Shown: in pieces, positions 34,153-46,367 of the stretch
How positions within the stretch are numbered: the stretch's first letter is position 1
How the letters are laid out: every line of letters begins with the position of its first letter
NCBI GenBank assembly: GCA_963695975.1
Contig: CAVOIB010000009.1
Span: 62,001 to 126,000 of the forward strand
Origin: JBBQVZ01 sp963695975
GTDB lineage: Bacteria; Actinomycetota; UBA4738; HRBIN12
Direction of reading: 5' to 3'
Length of the DNA: 64,000 bases
Made by a program: the position numbers and the translations under genes
The notes under the pieces: generated by a model
The model's database searches: none
Seen by the model: only the letters and a program-made list of their open reading frames with translations
Told to the model about the DNA's origin: nothing

Positions 34153-34181
34153 TTGCCGTCAGATGCTTTCCCCTTCAGGAT
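34153..34181 (+). promoter_or_regulatory. Promoter of the polyamine-type ABC operon
   Basis: TTGCCG (34153-34158) and CAGGAT (34176-34181) are spaced 17 bp. Both match consensus only in part. The start codon is 32 bp after the -10. Confidence 0.35.
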
Positions 34182-34213
34182 GTCCCGATCCAGGGTGATC
34201 GAGGGGGTACCGC

Positions 34214-35332
34214 TTGGCGGAAGCAGCCGTGAGCACGACCGACGTTCCCGGCATGATGGGGCGAGTGGCCGTTCGTCTCCAGGGCGTGGTCAAGCGGTTC
34301 GCCGACGTAACGGCCGTGGATGGCGTCGATCTGGACGTGTTCGAGGGCGAGTTCTTCTCGATGCTCGGGCCGTCGGGGTCGGGTAAGACCACCTGTCTCC
34401 GGATGATCGCCGGGTTCGATGCGCCGACCGAGGGGTCGATCCTGCTCGACGGCCAAGACGTCTCGCGCCTGGCTCCCTACGAGCGGAACGTCAACACGGT
34501 CTTCCAGGACTACGCGCTCTTCCCGCACATGTCGGTTGCTGAGAACGTGGAGTACGGCCTCCGCGTGAAGAAGGTCGCCAAGCACGAACGGCGCACCAGA
34601 GTGGGCGAGGCGCTCGCGATGGTCCAGTTGTTGGCGCTCGGAGGCCGCAAGCCCGCGCAACTTTCGGGGGGACAGCGTCAGCGTGTCGCGCTTGCCCGAG
34701 CCCTGGTGAACCGCCCCAAGGTGCTGCTACTGGACGAGCCACTCGGCGCGCTCGACCTGAAGCTCCGGCAGGCGATGCAGATCGAACTGAAGGAGATCCA
34801 GCAGGAGGTAGGCCTGACGTTCATCTACGTTACGCACGATCAGGAGGAGGCGCTCACCATGAGCGACCGCCTCGCGGTGTTCAACCACGGCAACATCGAA
34901 CAGGTGGGGACGCCGGCAGAGGTTTACGAACGGCCGGCCACGGGGTTCGTGGCCGGCTTCGTCGGCGTATCTAACGTTCTGGACGGGGAAGTTGCGAAGC
35001 AGATCGCGGGCGACGAGCACGCGTTCACGATCCGGCCCGAGAAGATCGCCATGCGTGAGCCCGATGCGGCGGTCGGACCAGACGACTGTTCGGCATCCGG
35101 ACATGTACGCGAGGTCGTATATCTGGGTGCCATCACGCGGTACATCGTGCTGCTGGACGCGGGAGGCGAGCTGGTGGTGATGCAACAGAACCTCTCGACG
35201 TCCTCGATGGAGGCGCTGCAGGTTCAGGGGAAGCAAGTGCGTCTGGTGTGGGAGCGCAAGAACAACCGACCGGTCGAGGAGGCCGCCGGCGCGCTCGATG
35301 GGTCTTTGGACCAGGAGGAGGGGCACGGATGA
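34214..35332 (+). CDS. potA: ABC transporter ATPase, spermidine/putrescine type
   Basis: The 372-residue ATPase has Walker A MLGPSGSGKTTCLRMIAGF, Q-loop TVFQDYALFPHMSV, signature LSGGQRQRVALARAL, Walker B VLLLDEPLGALD, the H-loop YVTHDQEEAL and a C-terminal TOBE domain (FTIRPEKIAM). The sequence is of the PotA/CysA group, and the PotD, PotB and PotC homologues follow directly. TTG 34214 follows GAGGGGG by seven bases. The next gene starts within its stop (ATGA). Substrate assignment to polyamines is by family only. Confidence 0.9.
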   Translation: MAEAAVSTTDVPGMMGRVAVRLQGVVKRFADVTAVDGVDLDVFEGEFFSMLGPSGSGKTTCLRMIAGFDAPTEGSILLDGQDVSRLAPYERNVNTVFQDYALFPHMSVAENVEYGLRVKKVAKHERRTRVGEALAMVQLLALGGRKPAQLSGGQRQRVALARALVNRPKVLLLDEPLGALDLKLRQAMQIELKEIQQEVGLTFIYVTHDQEEALTMSDRLAVFNHGNIEQVGTPAEVYERPATGFVAGFVGVSNVLDGEVAKQIAGDEHAFTIRPEKIAMREPDAAVGPDDCSASGHVREVVYLGAITRYIVLLDAGGELVVMQQNLSTSSMEALQVQGKQVRLVWERKNNRPVEEAAGALDGSLDQEEGHG

Positions 35333-36579
35333 CGAAGGTGAGCCGATGGCTGGCGACCGCAGCTGTGTTGACGTTGGTGGCCGCCGCCTGCAGCAACGGT
35401 GGCGATAGCGGCGGAGGTGGCGGAGGTGAAAGCGTCACGCCCGCCAAGACCTACGACACGATCGGAGCCACCGAAGGGGAGCTGAACCTCGTGGCCTGGA
35501 ACGGCTACGTCGAGGACGGGAGCAACGACCCGAACTACGACTGGGTCACGTCGTTCGAGCAGGACACGGGGTGCAAGGTCACGGTGAAGTACGCGGACAC
35601 CTCCGACGAGATGGTAACCCTGATGCGTCAGGGTGGAGGCTCGACCTACGACGGCGTCTCCGCCTCCGGCGACGCCTCGAACCGGCTCATCGCCGGCGGC
35701 GACGTGGCCGCGGTCGACCCGAGCCTGTTCCCTGAGATGTCCAACGTCATCGCCCCCTTGCAGCCGGGTGGCGACCGGACCAAGCAGTACATCGTGAACG
35801 GGGCGCAGTACGGCGTGCCGTATATGTACGGTCCCAACTTCCTGATGTACAACACGAAGGTCGTGAAGCCGGCGCCATCGAGCTGGGACGTGGTGTTCGA
35901 AAGCACCCTCAACGGCCAGCCCAATCCGTACGCGGGGAAGGTCACGGCGTTCGACGCACCGATCTACATCGCCGACGCCGCGATGTACCTGATGGCGCAC
36001 CAGCCCGATCTGGGCATCACCGATCCGTACGAGCTGACCAGCGATCAGCTGGACGCCGCAGTGACCCTCCTCAAGCAGCAGGCGACGATGGTTGACAAGT
36101 ACTGGGCGCTGTACACGGACGAGATCGACGGATTCGTGAACGGCTCCATGGTGGCCGGCACCGCATGGCCCGTGAACCTGAGCTACGCGGAGGCGGATGC
36201 GCCGGTCTCGGCAGTCGTGCCGTCCGAGGGGGTCACGGGCTGGCTCGACACCTGGATGATCTCGACCAACGCACCTCATCCGAACTGCATGCTCGAATGG
36301 ATGAAGCACACACTGAACGCCGATGTCCAAGCGCAGGTCGCGGTCTGGTACGGAGCGGCGACGAGCAACGTCCAGGCTTGTCCGCTCATCAAGGAGGCGC
36401 TGGGCAAGGATGCCGACTTGGTAGACACGCTCCGCTACGGCTACTGCGGCGATGCGGAGTTCCTAAGCTCGATCTACGCGTGGACCACACCGGTGGCCGA
36501 CTGTGGTGACGACCGGGGGAACACCTGCATGGACTACTCGGTCTGGCAGCAGAAGTGGACGGAGATCCGCGGCGCGTAG
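35329..36579 (+). CDS. potD: Extracellular solute-binding lipoprotein, PotD-like
   Basis: The 416-residue lipoprotein has a signal peptide and lipobox ending VAAAC (Cys21), then a Gly/Ser spacer and the type 2 periplasmic-binding fold: LNLVAWNGYVEDG, VTVKYADTSDEMVTLMRQGG, VPYMYGPNFLMYNT. These resemble PotD/PotF spermidine and putrescine binders; other small cationic or amino compounds are possible. ATG 35329 overlaps the ATPase stop. A strong 12-bp hairpin lies between this gene and the permeases. Confidence 0.88.
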   Translation: MTKVSRWLATAAVLTLVAAACSNGGDSGGGGGGESVTPAKTYDTIGATEGELNLVAWNGYVEDGSNDPNYDWVTSFEQDTGCKVTVKYADTSDEMVTLMRQGGGSTYDGVSASGDASNRLIAGGDVAAVDPSLFPEMSNVIAPLQPGGDRTKQYIVNGAQYGVPYMYGPNFLMYNTKVVKPAPSSWDVVFESTLNGQPNPYAGKVTAFDAPIYIADAAMYLMAHQPDLGITDPYELTSDQLDAAVTLLKQQATMVDKYWALYTDEIDGFVNGSMVAGTAWPVNLSYAEADAPVSAVVPSEGVTGWLDTWMISTNAPHPNCMLEWMKHTLNADVQAQVAVWYGAATSNVQACPLIKEALGKDADLVDTLRYGYCGDAEFLSSIYAWTTPVADCGDDRGNTCMDYSVWQQKWTEIRGA

Positions 36580-36592
36580 CGACGGTTCGCAC

Positions 36593-36624
36593 GATCCCCG
36601 GGGGCAACGACACCCCCGGGGATC
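36593..36624 (+). terminator. 12-bp perfect hairpin between binding protein and permeases
   Basis: GATCCCCGGGGG pairs perfectly with CCCCCGGGGATC around loop CAACGACA, 13 nt after the lipoprotein stop. There is no U-tract, and the permease genes continue in the same direction. It probably reduces readthrough or stabilises the upstream mRNA so that the binding protein is made in excess. Confidence 0.6.
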
Positions 36625-36663
36625 GCCGCACGTCCAAGGATCCGATCGAGGAGGCGGGGGAGG

Positions 36664-37557
36664 GTGGCGGCGAACGTCGACGTAGCGAGCGGTAGATCCA
36701 ACCGGCTCTCGGCGTTCTTCTATCGCCACCGGTGGTTGAAGCTCGGTGGGTACCTCACGCCGCCGCTGTTGTGGTTCCTGATCTTCTACATCGGTGCGCT
36801 CGCCGTGCTCTTCGTGTCGGCGTTCTGGCACCTCGACGTCTTCACCGGCAAGGTAGTGAAAGAGTTCAGCCTCCAGAACTTCCAGACACTGCTGAACGAT
36901 CCGGTCTACCGGACGATCACGATCCGCACGGTCGGTATCGCGCTTGCAGTCACGGTGACCGACGTGATCCTCGCTTTCCCCCTCGCGTACTACGCGGCGC
37001 GGATGGCATCCGTCCGGCGCCGGAACGCGGTCCTCGTGGCGGTGATCCTTCCCCTGTGGGCCAACTACGTCGTCCGCGTGTTCGCGTGGCGGTTGATCCT
37101 GTCGCAGGGTGGCTTCATGTCGTGGTTCTTCGGCTTGCTCGGAATGCATATCGAGATCGGGTATCGGCAGTGGGGTATCTGGCTCACGTTCGTGTACCTA
37201 TGGCTGCCGTTCACGATGCTGCCCATCTACGGCGCTCTTGAGCGGGTCCCCAACTCGTTCCTCGAAGCCTCGAGCGACCTAGGCGCTCGAGGATGGCTCA
37301 CGTTCCGCCGGGTCATCCTGCCCATGATCGTGCCGGGCATCGTGGCGGGTTCGATCTTCTCGTTCTCGCTCACCTTGGGCGACTACATCGCGCCTTCGTT
37401 GGTGGGCAACACCAAGTTCATCGGCAACGTGATCTACGACAGCGTGGGCGTCGCGAACAACGTGCCCTTCGCCGCCGCCTACGCGATGGTGCCGGTGGCC
37501 GTGATGGCCGTGTACCTGCTGTTGGCGAAGCGAGCCGGCGCGTTCGAGGCGCTCTAG
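36664..37557 (+). CDS. potB: ABC transporter permease, PotB-like
   Basis: The 297-residue membrane protein has six segments and the BPD permease EAA-loop LEASSDLGARGWLTFRRVIL, the site that contacts the ATPase. The N-terminus (WLKLGGYLTPPLLWFLIFYI) fits the PotB/PotH branch. GTG 36664 follows GGGGGAGG. The next permease starts 8 bp after its stop. Confidence 0.9.
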   Translation: MAANVDVASGRSNRLSAFFYRHRWLKLGGYLTPPLLWFLIFYIGALAVLFVSAFWHLDVFTGKVVKEFSLQNFQTLLNDPVYRTITIRTVGIALAVTVTDVILAFPLAYYAARMASVRRRNAVLVAVILPLWANYVVRVFAWRLILSQGGFMSWFFGLLGMHIEIGYRQWGIWLTFVYLWLPFTMLPIYGALERVPNSFLEASSDLGARGWLTFRRVILPMIVPGIVAGSIFSFSLTLGDYIAPSLVGNTKFIGNVIYDSVGVANNVPFAAAYAMVPVAVMAVYLLLAKRAGAFEAL

Positions 37558-37565
37558 GAGGCGAC

Positions 37566-38423
37566 GTGGAGTCCAGGTTCGCGCGAGTCCTGATCCGGAT
37601 CGGCTCCCTGTTCGCGCTGGTGTTCCTCTACGTGCCGCTGGCCCTGGTCTTCGTGTACGCGTTCAACGATCGGATCGGGCAGAAGTGGCCCATCGACTCT
37701 TTCACGACCAAGTACTGGGGCCAGGCATGGCACAACAGCCTCCTCCACTCGGCGCTGAAGAACTCGATCGAGATCGCCCTGGTAGCCACCGTGGTCGCGC
37801 TGGTCCTGGGGAGTGCCGCCGCGCTCGCGGTCCACCGGTTCCGGTTCTTCGGAAGGAACTCGGTCTCGTTCCTGCTCCTGTTGCCGATCGCGCTGCCGGG
37901 CATCCTCACCGGGATCGCGCTGAATGCCTCGATCAACAACTTCGGGTTCACGTTCAGCCTGTACACGATCATGATCGGTCACATCACGTTCTGCATCGTG
38001 GTCGTCTACAACAACGTGATCGCCCGGCTGCGTCGGACACCGACGTCATTGATCGAGGCGTCCCAGGACCTGGGTGCCGGCGGGTGGCAGACCTTCCGAT
38101 TCGTCACGTTCCCCGCCATCCGGACCGCGCTGGTTGCAGGCGCGCTGCTGGCGTTCGCCCTGTCGTTCGACGAGATCGTCGTGACGAACTTCACGTCCGG
38201 GGCGGAGATGACGATCCCCAAGTTCATCTACAACAACGTGCGGCTGCCCAAGAACCGGCCGATCGTCAATGTGGTGGCGGTGCTTGTGATCCTCGTGATG
38301 TTCATCCCCGTGTACATCGCGCAGCGGTTGGCGGGGGGTGGCGGCGAAGGATCGGGGGCAGTTCGCGGGGAAGGCCGCACGGACCCGGTCGGTACCGAAA
38401 CGGCCGCGGAGACCGCGGTCTAG
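37566..38423 (+). CDS. potC: ABC transporter permease, PotC-like
   Basis: The 285-residue second permease has six segments, an EAA loop reading IEASQDLGAGGWQTFRFVTF and the conserved FALSFDEIVVTNF motif of PotC/PotI. An acidic, Gly-rich tail follows the last helix. GTG 37566 is five bases after AGGAGG. It ends the importer operon and shares a CTAG double stop with the convergent bpa gene. Confidence 0.9.
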   Translation: MESRFARVLIRIGSLFALVFLYVPLALVFVYAFNDRIGQKWPIDSFTTKYWGQAWHNSLLHSALKNSIEIALVATVVALVLGSAAALAVHRFRFFGRNSVSFLLLLPIALPGILTGIALNASINNFGFTFSLYTIMIGHITFCIVVVYNNVIARLRRTPTSLIEASQDLGAGGWQTFRFVTFPAIRTALVAGALLAFALSFDEIVVTNFTSGAEMTIPKFIYNNVRLPKNRPIVNVVAVLVILVMFIPVYIAQRLAGGGGEGSGAVRGEGRTDPVGTETAAETAV

Positions 38424-38920
38424 AGGTATTGGCCGCTGCGCTGGGAGCCGTCGGGGCCGGGGGCTTCTTGCGCGCCGGGGAGCCCGCGACGACGCAGCTC
38501 CTCGAACTGGGCACGTGCCGCCGCCTGCTGCGCGAACATCGCGGCCTGGATCCCGTGGAACAGACCTTCGAGCCAGCCGACCAACTGCGCCTGCGCGATG
38601 CGGATCTCGGACGCGCTCGGGACCTCGTCGACCGGGGGAGCGAGGGCCGCGAGCTCCTCCCGGAGATCGCCGGAGATCGACTCTCCCAGCTCCTCGACCG
38701 AACGTTGGTAGACGTCGGCCAGACGTCGGCGGCCGTTCTCGTCGAGCGGCGCCTGGCGGGTCTCTTCGAGCAGCTCGCGGACCATGCTCGCGATGCGGAG
38801 CAGCTTGGCCGGCTCGGTGATCGTCTCCTCCGACGCGGAGGTATCGAGGGGCGCGTCGGCCGCGTCGACAGGTACGGCCTGCACGACCTCCACGGGCGGC
38901 GGCTCGGGCTCGGTGCTCAT
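38420..38920 (-). CDS. bpa: Bacterial proteasome activator (Bpa/PafE)
   Basis: The 166-residue protein is close to Mycobacterium Bpa (PafE) throughout its helical core, for example EPAKLLRIASMVRELLEETR, the RIAQAQLVGWLEGLFHGIQA segment and FAQQAAARAQ, and ends in SGQYL, the GQYL-type motif that docks to and opens the 20S proteasome. Bpa forms a ring that feeds substrates to the proteasome without ATP. A 20S proteasome should therefore exist elsewhere in this genome. ATG 38920 is chosen because TACGTT lies seven bases upstream (leaderless) and no ribosome binding site is seen; TTG 38929 is possible. Confidence 0.93.
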   Translation of the reverse strand: MSTEPEPPPVEVVQAVPVDAADAPLDTSASEETITEPAKLLRIASMVRELLEETRQAPLDENGRRRLADVYQRSVEELGESISGDLREELAALAPPVDEVPSASEIRIAQAQLVGWLEGLFHGIQAAMFAQQAAARAQFEELRRRGLPGAQEAPGPDGSQRSGQYL

Positions 38921-38927
38921 ACCGTTC

Positions 38928-38933
38928 AACGTA
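38928..38933 (-). promoter_or_regulatory. -10-like TACGTT (minus strand), leaderless start of bpa
   Basis: On the minus strand TACGTT is followed by seven bases and then ATG 38920. Confidence 0.4.
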
Positions 38934-38944
38934 ACATCGGGTCG

Positions 38945-40294
38945 CTAGACCTGGCCGGCGAGCAGCTGCATGAATCGAGCCTCGGCGACCGCCATGCGCT
39001 CGATCTCACCGAGGTCGACGCTCTCGTTCACCGAGTGGATGTTGGAGCGTTCGTCCATCGCCCCCCACATCAGCACCGCGATGCCTGGGAACGTCTTCGC
39101 CAGCATCGGCACGAGCGGGATGGACCCGCCCGACCCGATCTCGACGACCTCGCCACCGAACGCCTCCGACATGGCCCGGCGTCCGGCCTCGTATCCGGGC
39201 GCCGACGTGTCGACCACGTACCCGTTCCCCGCCTCGAACGCGCCGCCCTCGATCGTCGCCTCGACCCCCCACGGGGCCGCCGAGACGAGGAAGGTCTGGA
39301 GCGAGGCGCTCGCGGCAGCCGCGTCCTCCGCCGGTGCCAAGCGCAGGCTCACGCGCGCCCGCGCCTCCGGCACGATCTGGTTGGACGATCCTTCGATGGC
39401 CGGGGCGTCGATCCCGAGGACGGCCACGGCGGGGCCGCTCCATACTCGGTCGGCGATCGAACCATCACCCGTCAGCTGGATCCCCTTCACGGCCCCGACT
39501 TCATCCAGGAACTCCTCCTCGCTCCAGCCGGTGCCCGTCCACGTCGAACGCTGCAGGCCCGGGATCATCACGTTGCCCCGATCGTCATGCAGGGCAGAGA
39601 TGACGCGGGCAAGGGCCGTGATCGCGTCGGGCATCGGTCCGCCGTACGAGCCGCTGTGCTGCGCCTGCTCGAGGACCCGGACGCGGATCACGCAGTCAGT
39701 GACCCCGCGTGTACTGAGCGTGATCGTGGGGACGCCGGTCCGGTAGTTCCCGCCGTCGGCGACGACGGCGACGTCCCCCCGGATCAGGTCGGCGTGCCCG
39801 CGAACGAGTTCGGACAGGTGGGCGGTGGAGCATTCCTCCTCGCCCTCGACAAGGACTTTCACGGCGACCGGGAGATCGTCGGCGAGCGCGCGGATCGCTG
39901 CCGCATGGATCACGATGCCGGACTTGTCGTCGGCCGTGCCGCGTCCGTACATCCGGCCGTCGCGGACCTCCGGCTCGAACGGCGGCGACTCCCACAGCTC
40001 CAGAGGGCCCTCGGGTTGCACGTCGTGGTGGGCATACAGCAATACGATGGGCGCACCCACGGGCCCGTCGATCTGGCCGAACACGGCTGGGTGCCCGCCC
40101 TCGAGCTCCAGGAGCCGCGCGTCGGCGAACCCCGCGTCGGCCAGGATGTCGCGGGTCGCCTGTGCTGAGGCGCGAACCTCCGCCGGGTCGTAGTCGGCAT
40201 AGCCCATGGACGGGATCCGGACCAGCCGCTCCAGTTCGCTGGTCGCACGCGGCATCTCGGCCGCGACACGGGCTCGGAGCTCGTCGATGTTCAC
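38945..40294 (-). CDS. M20 family dipeptidase/deacylase
   Basis: The 449-residue di-zinc hydrolase has LLYAHHDVQPEGP (zinc His and catalytic Asp), GRGTADDKSG (bridging Asp), KVLVEGEEECST (catalytic Glu and zinc Glu), and a C-terminal zinc His in ERSNIHSVNESVD. The subgroup with LWESPPFEPEVRDGRMYGRG hydrolyses dipeptides, as in carnosinase-like or ArgE/DapE relatives. GTG 40294 is nine bases after a TATCGT box on the minus strand. It is downstream of the DHOD-like gene. Confidence 0.9.
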   Translation of the reverse strand: MNIDELRARVAAEMPRATSELERLVRIPSMGYADYDPAEVRASAQATRDILADAGFADARLLELEGGHPAVFGQIDGPVGAPIVLLYAHHDVQPEGPLELWESPPFEPEVRDGRMYGRGTADDKSGIVIHAAAIRALADDLPVAVKVLVEGEEECSTAHLSELVRGHADLIRGDVAVVADGGNYRTGVPTITLSTRGVTDCVIRVRVLEQAQHSGSYGGPMPDAITALARVISALHDDRGNVMIPGLQRSTWTGTGWSEEEFLDEVGAVKGIQLTGDGSIADRVWSGPAVAVLGIDAPAIEGSSNQIVPEARARVSLRLAPAEDAAAASASLQTFLVSAAPWGVEATIEGGAFEAGNGYVVDTSAPGYEAGRRAMSEAFGGEVVEIGSGGSIPLVPMLAKTFPGIAVLMWGAMDERSNIHSVNESVDLGEIERMAVAEARFMQLLAGQV

Positions 40295-40317
40295 TGGCCG
40301 CGAACGATACCGCGTGT

Positions 40318-41351
40318 TCAGGCGTGTGGCTCGTTCTCGGCCATCCGCCAGTCGTAGGGACTGACGAACGACGTGACGAGCTGCGCGTAGTTCGAGCGGG
40401 CGAAGGCGACCGGGTTGGGGATGTTCGCCTGGCTCATCGAGCCCCGGAGCTGGTCGACGGATCCGTATCCCCGCTCGTCCAACCAGGCACGGACCTCCTT
40501 CAGCACGACGCCGACGTGCTCGGGTCCTTCGTGGAGCAGCGCAGAAGCCATCATCGCGACGTCCGCGCCCGCCAGCAGCAGCTTGAGGGCGTCGGCTCCG
40601 GAGTGCACTCCGGTGGTCGCCGCGAGAGACGCCTCGATCTGCCCGCGCAGGATCGCGATCCAGCGAAGCGGCAGGCGAAGCTCGTCGGGGGACGACAGGT
40701 GCAGGGTGGGGTCGACGCGGAGCTCCTCGAGGTCGATGTCGGGCTGCATGAACCGGTTGAAGAGCACCAGCCCATCAGCCCCGGCGTCGACCAGCTGCCG
40801 GGCAACGTGTCCCACCGAGCTGAAGAACGGGCCGATCTTCACGGCGAGCGGGATCGTGATCTCCGCCCGGACGGCGCCGACGAGATCCAGGTACCGGCGC
40901 TCGACCGCCTCACCGGGCTCGTTCGGGTCGGCGGCGATGAAGTAGACGTTCAGCTCGAGCGCGTCGGCCCCCGCCTCCTGCATCCGGCGCGCGTACTTCG
41001 TCCAGCCGCCGATCGAGATCCCGTTCAGGCTCGCGATCACGGGGATCCCGAGCTGCTTCTTCGTCTCCTCCAGGTGGCGGAGGTAGACGTCGCCGCCGGT
41101 GTTGTATTCCTCGAAAGATGGGAGGTAGGAGAGCGCCTCCGAGTAGCTGTCCGCGCCCGTCTCGAACGCGCCGTGGATCTGGAGCTCCTCGTGCTCGATC
41201 TGCTCTTCGAACAGGGAGGGAAGCACGACCGCCGCCGCGCCCGCGTCCTCGAGGCGGCGGAGCGTATCGATCCGCTGGCCGAGCGGCGAAGCCGACGGCA
41301 CGATCGGATTGGCGAGCTCCAGGCCCAGGTACGTGGTACGCAGATCGGCGG

Positions 41352-41355
<4 letters not shown>
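40318..41355 (-). CDS. Dihydroorotate dehydrogenase-like flavoprotein
   Basis: The 345-residue protein has a DHOD/PreA-like FMN TIM barrel: TYLGLELANPIVPSASPLGQ, IPVIASLNGIS, ADALELNVYFIAAD in place of the NxSCPN of true PyrD, AVKIGPFFSS, and a glycine-rich end (ATTGVHSGADALKLLLAGAD). The missing catalytic Cys/Ser segment argues against pyrimidine synthesis, and pyrD is present separately. Its ATG overlaps the nifJ stop, so it likely works with pyruvate:ferredoxin oxidoreductase, perhaps as an electron-transfer or reductase partner. Confidence 0.85.
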
Positions 41356-44990
<3,635 letters not shown>

Positions 44991-45069
44991 GCAAACATGG
45001 TCGCGGCCGGTCGGAGACGCTAGCAGGGTCGATGGTCCCGGGCGCGGCGGGTCCAACCGGGCCGATCGG

Positions 45070-45801
45070 CTACGGAGAGAGTCGTTCGATGCGCCAGGTG
45101 TCCTGGTCGACGTCCTGGCGCGAGTAACGGAAGCGGTCATGGAGGCGGAACGCGCGCGCCTGCCAGAACTCCACCGTGTCCGGAACGATCCGGAAGCCAC
45201 CCCAGAATGGAGGGCGGGGAACGACGTCGGGATGTGTGGCGTCGATCTCGATGAAGCGCACCATCAGGTCATCCCGCGACGCGAGGACCGTGCTCTGGCG
45301 CGACGCCCACGCCCCGACCTGTGCCTCTCGGGGGCGCGACGCGAAGTACGCGTCGGACTCCTCGGCCGAGGTCCGCTCGACCGATCCCGTGACGCACACC
45401 TGACGATCGAGCTCCTTCCACAGGAGCGCGAACGCCGCGTGCGGGTTCTCGTCCACGTGCTGGGCCTTGCGGCTCTCGTAGTTCGTGTAGAACGCGAAGC
45501 CGCGGTCATCGAAGCCTCGCAACAGCACGTGGCGGACCCCCGGACGCGCGTCGGCTCCGGCGGTCGCGAGGGCGATCGCGTTCACGAGGTGGATCCCCTC
45601 GGATTCGGCGTCCTCGAACCACCGCCGGAACTGGATCATCGGATCGGGGGTGAGGTCCTCGACCTCGAGCGAGAGATCCGGCTTGCCGCTCACGTTGCGC
45701 CGACTGTACCGAAGTCCTCCCGAGTATTCTCGAGTCAGCAGGCCACCGGACCGGGCCAGAGGTGTTCGATCCGGTAGACGCACGGCCTGATCTAGGTCCA
45801 T
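45070..45801 (-). CDS. pdxH: Pyridoxamine 5'-phosphate oxidase
   Basis: The 243-residue FMN enzyme makes pyridoxal 5'-phosphate. It has LTREYSGGLRYSRRN at the start, ADARPGVRHVLLRGFDDRGF, FYTNYESRKAQHVDENPHAA, ASRPREAQVGAWAS and the C-terminal FRYSRQDVDQDTWRIERLSP. Between the N-terminal arm and the FMN domain it has about 12 extra residues (NVSGKPDLSLEVEDL) compared with the compact E. coli form. ATG 45801 overlaps the end of a short decayed frame. Downstream of it nifJ lies in the same direction, 79 bp away. Confidence 0.92.
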   Translation of the reverse strand: MDLDQAVRLPDRTPLARSGGLLTREYSGGLRYSRRNVSGKPDLSLEVEDLTPDPMIQFRRWFEDAESEGIHLVNAIALATAGADARPGVRHVLLRGFDDRGFAFYTNYESRKAQHVDENPHAAFALLWKELDRQVCVTGSVERTSAEESDAYFASRPREAQVGAWASRQSTVLASRDDLMVRFIEIDATHPDVVPRPPFWGGFRIVPDTVEFWQARAFRLHDRFRYSRQDVDQDTWRIERLSP

Positions 45802-45935
45802 TGAACCCTGGTCAGGTCGTTCGCTCTGGCCTCCTCGTAGACGCATGCGCCGGAGATGGCTTCGAACGCGAGCGTGTCGTTTCGGCGATCCCAGCGGTAT
45901 ATGCCCGGTCCTGAGGGCACCAAGGATCGTTTGAA
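45792..45935 (-). pseudogene. Possible C-terminal remnant of a small protein
   Basis: One minus-strand frame reads GPGIYRWDRRNDTLAFEAIS, then GACVYEEARANDLTRVQWT and TAG at 45794-45792, overlapping the pdxH start. The GxYRWxxxxDTLxFxxI pattern is one I associate with small actinobacterial hypothetical proteins. I cannot find a start or a matching upstream half in any frame. Confidence 0.3.
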
Positions 45936-46207
45936 GACGTGATCCGGTGCCAGTGGATCGTGAACATCCCGAGCGCCTTGAACTCCGAAGGCTGGTGATT
46001 CAGCCAGTAGATACCTCGATGCAGCACGAGTGTGCTGCCCCCCGCATTCGGGAAGTACGGAGGGGGTTGGCGTTGCAGAGCCGGCCGCTGACGTCGAGGC
46101 TCGCTCGCCGCTTGGGTTCGCAGCGGTCCACGATATGAGGAGGCGATGACCACTGTCGACAGAGATCGGATCGCCCCGCCCGCTCCACCTAGGTCAGAGT
46201 CAGCCGG
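45936..46207. other. Stretch without a convincing gene
   Basis: Short frames exist on both strands, but none has a ribosome binding site, a recognisable family or a consistent codon pattern. The stretch runs from the decayed frame to the 3' end of tRNA-Arg. I see no duplicated tRNA end, integrase or terminal repeat that would prove a mobile element. Confidence 0.5.
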
Positions 46208-46279
<72 letters not shown>

Positions 46280-46355
46280 GTGGTTCACCCGGTGTTCGAG
46301 TCTAGCAACGGGCGATCCGGCGCCCGCTCGCAGCGGCCCCGGACATTCCTGCCGC

Positions 46356-46361
46356 TATCCT
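46356..46361 (+). promoter_or_regulatory. -10-like TATCCT, leaderless start
   Basis: TATCCT ends six bases before ATG 46368, and no ribosome binding site is present. Confidence 0.4.
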
Positions 46362-46367
46362 CCCCGT

